23,510 nt of DNA from Ophioceras dolichostomum (Eukaryota > Ascomycota > Sordariomycetes > Magnaporthales > Ophioceraceae). Both the position numbers and the translations under genes were made by a program. Shown here one piece after another: positions 19,260 to 23,510 of the stretch. The notes under the pieces were generated by a model that searched no databases, was not told the origin of the DNA, and saw only the letters and a program-made list of their open reading frames with translations. How positions within the stretch are numbered: position 1 is the first letter of the stretch; each line of letters begins with the position of its first letter. The stretch is taken from the NCBI GenBank assembly GCA_003049485.1, contig PYST01000461.1, forward strand, positions 2,685 through 26,194, written 5' to 3'.

Positions 19260-19660
19260 GCTCTGATTCTGGCCCATGGCGAGTTCCTCAAGGAACTGCT
19301 ACCGACCGCAACCGAATCGCGTATCGTCATTTCGTTCGATTGCGTTCGCGCCGCGAACCCGCCGACAAGCCGTCCACGAATGCCGCGGGCGTTGCGTGGA
19401 TCAAGAACGTCGTGCGAGATGCCCTACTAGATGAGAGCCTACAACCCAAGGTGAGCTGCTCGGAAGCCCTCCAGGGCTACCATTGTGGACACACCTTTCT
19501 GCCGCGCCACCGCGCTCCTGTCTGCCATGGGCCTGGCCATCGAACGATCTCGTGAAGGAGGCCGTAAAAACATTCGGTTTCGGGTTGACCAGCAGTGACC
19601 CAAATCGCCTCAACGTGGCTTCAGCAGCTGCTGATGATGAACAGAGTGGATGGAATTGTG

Positions 19661-19905
19661 AAGGGGTGAAATGTAAGGTGCAAAGACGAGAAGTCTGGTG
19701 GGAAGATACTGAGGAAGGAAGTGGGCCGTACGTGGGAGGCTACCTCAGAAAAGAAGATGAGGAAGGGGATCTTTGGGGGTATAGAAGAGTTCACTGTCTA
19801 GTTCAAAAGGAACAGAATGCGCTATATCTGGCACGATTCAGCACACTTGAGTATAGCAGAGAGAAAGGGTGGCACAATGCTGAACAAGGTTTCTTACTTT
19901 GGTAG
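19661..19905 (+). other. Open frame tail beyond the helicase remnant
   Basis: The frame holding the motif VI-like block stays open to a TAG ending at 19905, giving an acidic and aromatic stretch (REVWWEDTEEGSG, LRKEDEEGDLWGYRR). It has no counterpart in the minus-strand helicase and no recognised domain. It directly abuts the stop of the minus-strand helicase at 19906. It may be lineage-specific C-terminal sequence or non-coding. Confidence 0.3.
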
Positions 19906-22900
19906 CTAGCCGCCAGAGCCAGAGACTCTAGCATGGTATTCATCGATCTCATCATCCAGAACCAGCGCCTCCAGACTCATTTCCACCTGTGGCCCCCCTT
20001 TCGCCTGCTTGTAACACTTCGCTTTGTCAGCCACGCGCTTCCGCTTCAGCTCCTTGATCCTCAGTTCAGCCTCGTCAGCAATGGATATCCTCCCGCAGAT
20101 TTCATCATCCTCAGCTCCTGACGGTTTGGGCAATGCAGTGGCAGGTGCTCGTCTGTGTCGCATCTGGAACAATGGGTCTTGATCCTCGAGCCGATGGCGT
20201 CCATGGCGAACTGCTTGCGCAGGCCGTCTAGATCCTCCTTCGACATCCTCGGGCACAGCTCCCACGAATGGTGGTGTGCACCGTCGTCGCACTTCGGGCA
20301 GAACGGGAGCGCGAAAGATGGTGATGGAGCCAGTGTCCACGAGCCTTCTCGAAGAGATCCCGAATCGGCTCGGTCCGCACGGGGTCGCCGCCCCCCAAGG
20401 ACTGTGGGTTGATGATGGAGATCTCGGCTTGGATCGTGCGGGTCGTGGCGGTGGCCAGGCGATGGGGATCTGCAGTAATGCCAACACCATCCGTCCTGAC
20501 GGCATCCCAGATCACGAGGTCCGCCTGGCAGCCCTGCGCGCTGTCGACAGTCCTCGCCTGCACCAACTTGCGGAGATCCTGGGAGATGTCGCCGTTTTTC
20601 ACCAGCTGGTTGATGGTCGCCGTGGTCGAGGCCACAGACGCGGCGTAGAAGGTCATGGCCAGGATCGTGCCTTTGCACGAGGGATCGTCCGCCTTGGTAA
20701 TCGACTTGTCCAGCAGGGCCTGCCTCACGACGCGCTTGATCCACGCCTCGCTCGCCTTATTGTAACTCGACGGCCCACAATGTTGGGCTAGGTAGTCGAA
20801 GGACACGACCAATCGCGAATGGGTTGCTTTCGGCTGCAGGCTTTTTAGGAATTGCCGGTAAGCAAGCACAGATGGTGGCAACTGGTATTCGCTATCCCAA
20901 AAAAAAGATCGATCGAATCCCCGTAAACCGCGTAAAGTTGGAGGGAAGCCAGGTTGCCAAGATAGGCTCGGGAGCGATGGTTCCGCTCTAGGAACCACGG
21001 GCACACACCAGACTGGTCCGCTCGTGCGACAAGCGACATTTCCAGCTGGGCGACTCGGGGAACGAAGGCGAAATTGCCCTCCCTCTCACTGCCCGAGAGG
21101 ACCAGCGACTTCAGCTGGTACGGGTCCCCCGATATGAAAACCAGGTCGGCGTTGAAGGACGCGACGACCGAGACGCACGTGATCTCTTTCAGCGACGCAG
21201 CGTTGTCGATCCACAGCCAGTGCGGCCGGAAGCCCTTGCGCATGATCTCGCTGCGGGCTGTGGCGACAGTGGTGGCGACGATGCCCCGGTACTTCCCTAG
21301 TACTTTACTGAGATAGTCGACGCGGTGGGGACGAAGAATTATTGGCGCCTTAGCTATGTTAGATGTGCCACAGAGCGCCTCCATACCCTCTACGAAGTCG
21401 TCGATCGCTGTGTGAGTCTCGGTTACGTAGAGGAAGTTCAGATCTAGCAAGGCGGCGAGGATGGCCATGACCCGAGCGAAGTGGGTTTTCCCGACGCCGG
21501 CGCCGCCGAAGACCCAGCCCACGCCGTGCGGCATTGACACGAATGATCTGAAAATCTTCGTTTTGACAGGATCCAGGAGGCTAACCAACGTCTTGATAGG
21601 CACGGAGATACCGGGGCCAACAGTCTCATCATCATCATGCTCAGACCACGCCTGACCAACCAGTGCTTGCACTTGGGCAAGGCTGGGGTACATCTCGAAG
21701 ATGTTGACGTGCCGTGCTGCCTCAAAGTTGATGAGGAAGTCAACTCTGGCCCTGGCGGTCGCGCTGACGGTACCTCCCTTGTCACTTTGTGTTGGGAAAA
21801 GAGAGAAGGGAACTATTTGAATGAGTGTATTGAAGAGCCCCTGCCCTTCTTATTCTGTCTATCTACAGAGTGAATGGACGGTCTTTTATAGACCTCTAGA
21901 GTGGAGAGATGAATCACGTCGAAGGTCATAGAAGCTATTACCAAGCATCGTTCTGGAACATCATGGAAGTCCATAGAACCTTCGGGCAGTTGGTAGAATC
22001 TTCTGACACTTTGCATCTCGATGAATGGATCCACATCGGCCCTGAAAACCCGAAGAGCTACCTCCGGACCAGCGACCTGATAAATCTGGGCCTGCCCGTA
22101 TTCGTACTCCATCGTGCGCGCGATGATCTGGGCAGCAAGGTAATGCTACCGTTCAGCAAATCGTAGGATGGCAGGCTGAGCCCCCTTTGGTGCTCGATTT
22201 TGCGGACCGCTTCCGGTTGACAAGAGTTTCGAAGAGAAGCGTTTGAACCACGACTCGAATGGCTTGGCCCTTTGTTGGTCAACGATAAAGCGCTTGATGA
22301 TGTTTGGGTTGGTCAACACATTGGCCTTCGCCCAAAGAGGGTCATGAGAGGCGAACGTGAAGTTGTGTGAAGCCTTGCCGAGAAAGCACTCTCGCAGTCG
22401 CTTAAACTGGCCCCGAAGCCCGTCATGCATACCAATGTAGGCCTGTCTTTTAGCTGTCAAGAAGGCCTTAGAAGCCTCGAACTTTATAAGCACACAATGG
22501 GCGAAGGGGCCGAGGCCGGTGCTATCCGAGGGGGCCTCTGGGGAGAAACTTCGGAGGATGGACGCAGAAGAGCAGAAGTGGCCTCATACTCGCGGATGTC
22601 GCGGATGGACATGTGTATCTCCGCGATTGCAGGAGGTCCACTCTCTGAGGGTTTTTTGACTCGCAGAACGAGTTTGGGATGGTCCAAATCAGGTACTTGG
22701 AGTTGAAGCATATAGTGCAGCGAGTCCGCGGGACGGCGCAGCGTGCCAATCTCCTCGACGGAGGCAGCGCTCATTGGCTGCTGGTTCACCGCCAGCAAGC
22801 CACAGAGCCAGGCCGAGGTCTGAACTGAAGGGACCCTACCCCGTGCGTCGCGGTCGCCGCCGTTCTGTATCGCGACATGTAAACGTTAGAAGACAAGAGC

Positions 22901-23254
22901 TAAGCTGAATGTAATCCTGAAGGGCAGGGGAGCTGAGAACTTACATCCTCAGGAATGTGCTCAAGCGCATCAAACCACTCATCGTTGCCCGACTCCGAGC
23001 CGGGCGGCGAATCCTCCATTGCCACTTTGCACAGTTCGGAATTCTTGGTGATATCTGCCGCTGAGGTACCTCGGAGTTAGTGGTAAAGTCAAGGATCAAG
23101 AGGAATACTTCGCACGCCCGTCAGAGGCTATCGTCTGTCGAAGCACGTAGTCCCGGAACTGGGAAGACACTCGCAATTGACTAAAGCTTTCTGACCACAG
23201 GCAAGTGATAATAAGGAATCCAGAGCGGGACCTGCTTCGCGAGGCTGCTTGCAT
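19906..23254 (-). pseudogene. DNA2/NAM7 (UPF1-like) SF1 helicase with zinc knuckles, probably inactivated
   Basis: The inferred start is at 23254, with introns at 23115-23061 and 22944-22865 (GTAAGT donor, TCTAAC branch). The frame then shifts near 22550, has a TAG at 22146-22148 (…RFAER, stop, HYLAAQ…) and probably another intron around 21950-21780. The helicase core follows: Walker A GGAGVGKTH (21507-21481), Walker B WLWIDNAAS (about 21210), motif III FISGDPYQLKSL (about 21120), an ERNHRS block, a frame break at the eight-A run 20899-20906, TVDSAQG...DLVIWDAVR (motif V) and ITADPHRLATATTR (motif VI). A shift near 20330 leads to two zinc knuckles, CX2CX4HX6C (20300-20253) and CX2CX4HX4C (20171-20130), and another near 20125 to a Lys-rich tail. 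The family unwinds RNA or DNA using ATP. An alternative start is the Met at 23019. Confidence 0.65.
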
Positions 23255-23510
23255 GGCTAATGGATGGTAGACTAGCAGACAAGGAAGAGAACGACAGCTG
23301 AGGAACGGGGTTGATGAAAGATATCAAACGGCTAATTGAAGAGCGCAAAGAGGGAGGAGATTCGGTGTTGGAAAGAGGCAGGAGCAAGTGGCATGATGCT
23401 ATCAACCGACTGCGACAGACTCAGTCACCATTCAAAAACCGGCCACCCATTGACATCCCCCCCAAAACACACCTATTTCCTTAACAAACACCAATTTGAA
23501 CTCCCAATCG
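23255..23510 (-). promoter_or_regulatory. Pyrimidine-rich leader and promoter region of the helicase locus
   Basis: On the minus strand this stretch is CT-rich (CTCCTCCCTCTTTGCGCTCTTC and similar), as is usual for fungal leaders. It precedes the candidate ATG at 23254. A 74-codon frame (23405-23181) crosses it but is a Ser/Leu/Pro-rich translation of the CT tract, so I do not call it a gene. Confidence 0.35.

Larger units (their letters stand above)
18005..19660 (+). pseudogene. Decayed DNA2/NAM7-like SF1 helicase copy
   Basis: Pieces in several frames match, in the same order, the minus-strand helicase at 19906-23254. They are GMESF...PPVLIRLHSLD (18075-18150, against GMEAL...APIILRPHRVD); FHGIIACAPTTARA (about 18551-18592); FNPRWLFID then DEAAKMKEVTRVAAIASFNGD (Walker B, 18615-18700); GDPRYLEAF (motif III, about 18720); EFLKELLPTATESRIVISFD (19280-19340); AWIKNVVRDALLDES (19397-19441); and FGFGLTSSDPNRLNVAS (motif VI-like, about 19572-19622). 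Multiple frameshifts, an in-frame TGA near 18067 and an inserted inverted-repeat element at 18878-19259 make it non-functional. The Walker A segment was not found. The segment between motif III and the FLKELL block is largely missing at the insertion site. Confidence 0.7.

Noticed and set aside
23181..23405. 74-codon minus-strand protein
   Set aside because: It is a translation of a CT-rich leader, and an ATG inside it (23254) in another frame fits the spliced helicase start better.

Overview
The window reads as chromosomal DNA of a filamentous ascomycete (Pezizomycotina, most likely Sordariomycetes). The evidence is short (49-88 nt) spliceosomal introns with GTAAGT-like donors and CTAAC branch points, a PTH11-like fungal rhodopsin-domain receptor, a secreted DUF8021-type protein, CT-rich promoters and recurrent TAGGTAGGTA intergenic motifs. 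Genes are sparse and there are no bacterial-style operons.

Left half (1-11.7 kb), the orderly part: a decayed ORF with two amber stops (1914-2477, +); a GC-rich gene for a five-helix membrane protein of unknown function (2819-3874, -); about 4 kb of gene-poor DNA ending in the leader of a six-exon PTH11-like receptor gene (7907-9924, +); and a two-exon gene for a secreted DUF8021-type protein (10607-11451, -). The receptor and DUF8021 genes are convergent, with an LTR-like element between them.

Right half (11.7-23.5 kb), a repeat-rich graveyard: two degenerate ORFs with amber stops (12250-12879 and 13136-13438), a dispersed 22-25-bp repeat (13975-14404), a 20-bp tandem array (14591-14670), a frameshifted gene of unknown function split by an LTR-like element (15108-16348), and two related DNA2/NAM7 (UPF1-like) superfamily 1 helicase pseudogenes facing each other tail to tail. 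One of these is heavily decayed (about 18.0-19.66 kb, +). The other is nearly full length (19906-23254, -), has two C-terminal zinc knuckles and an altered Walker B motif.

Four 233-234-bp elements start TGTTG, end CAACA and are each flanked by a perfect 5-bp target duplication. They look like solo LTRs of one retrotransposon family in two subfamilies, and one copy is a mosaic of the two. One splits the 15108 gene so precisely that removing it restores the reading frame. Another lies inside an inverted-repeat element that itself lies inside the plus-strand helicase pseudogene. I see no tRNA or rRNA gene, CRISPR array or complete transposase. The most informative content is this record of nested insertions and the decayed helicase family, rather than an intact new system.
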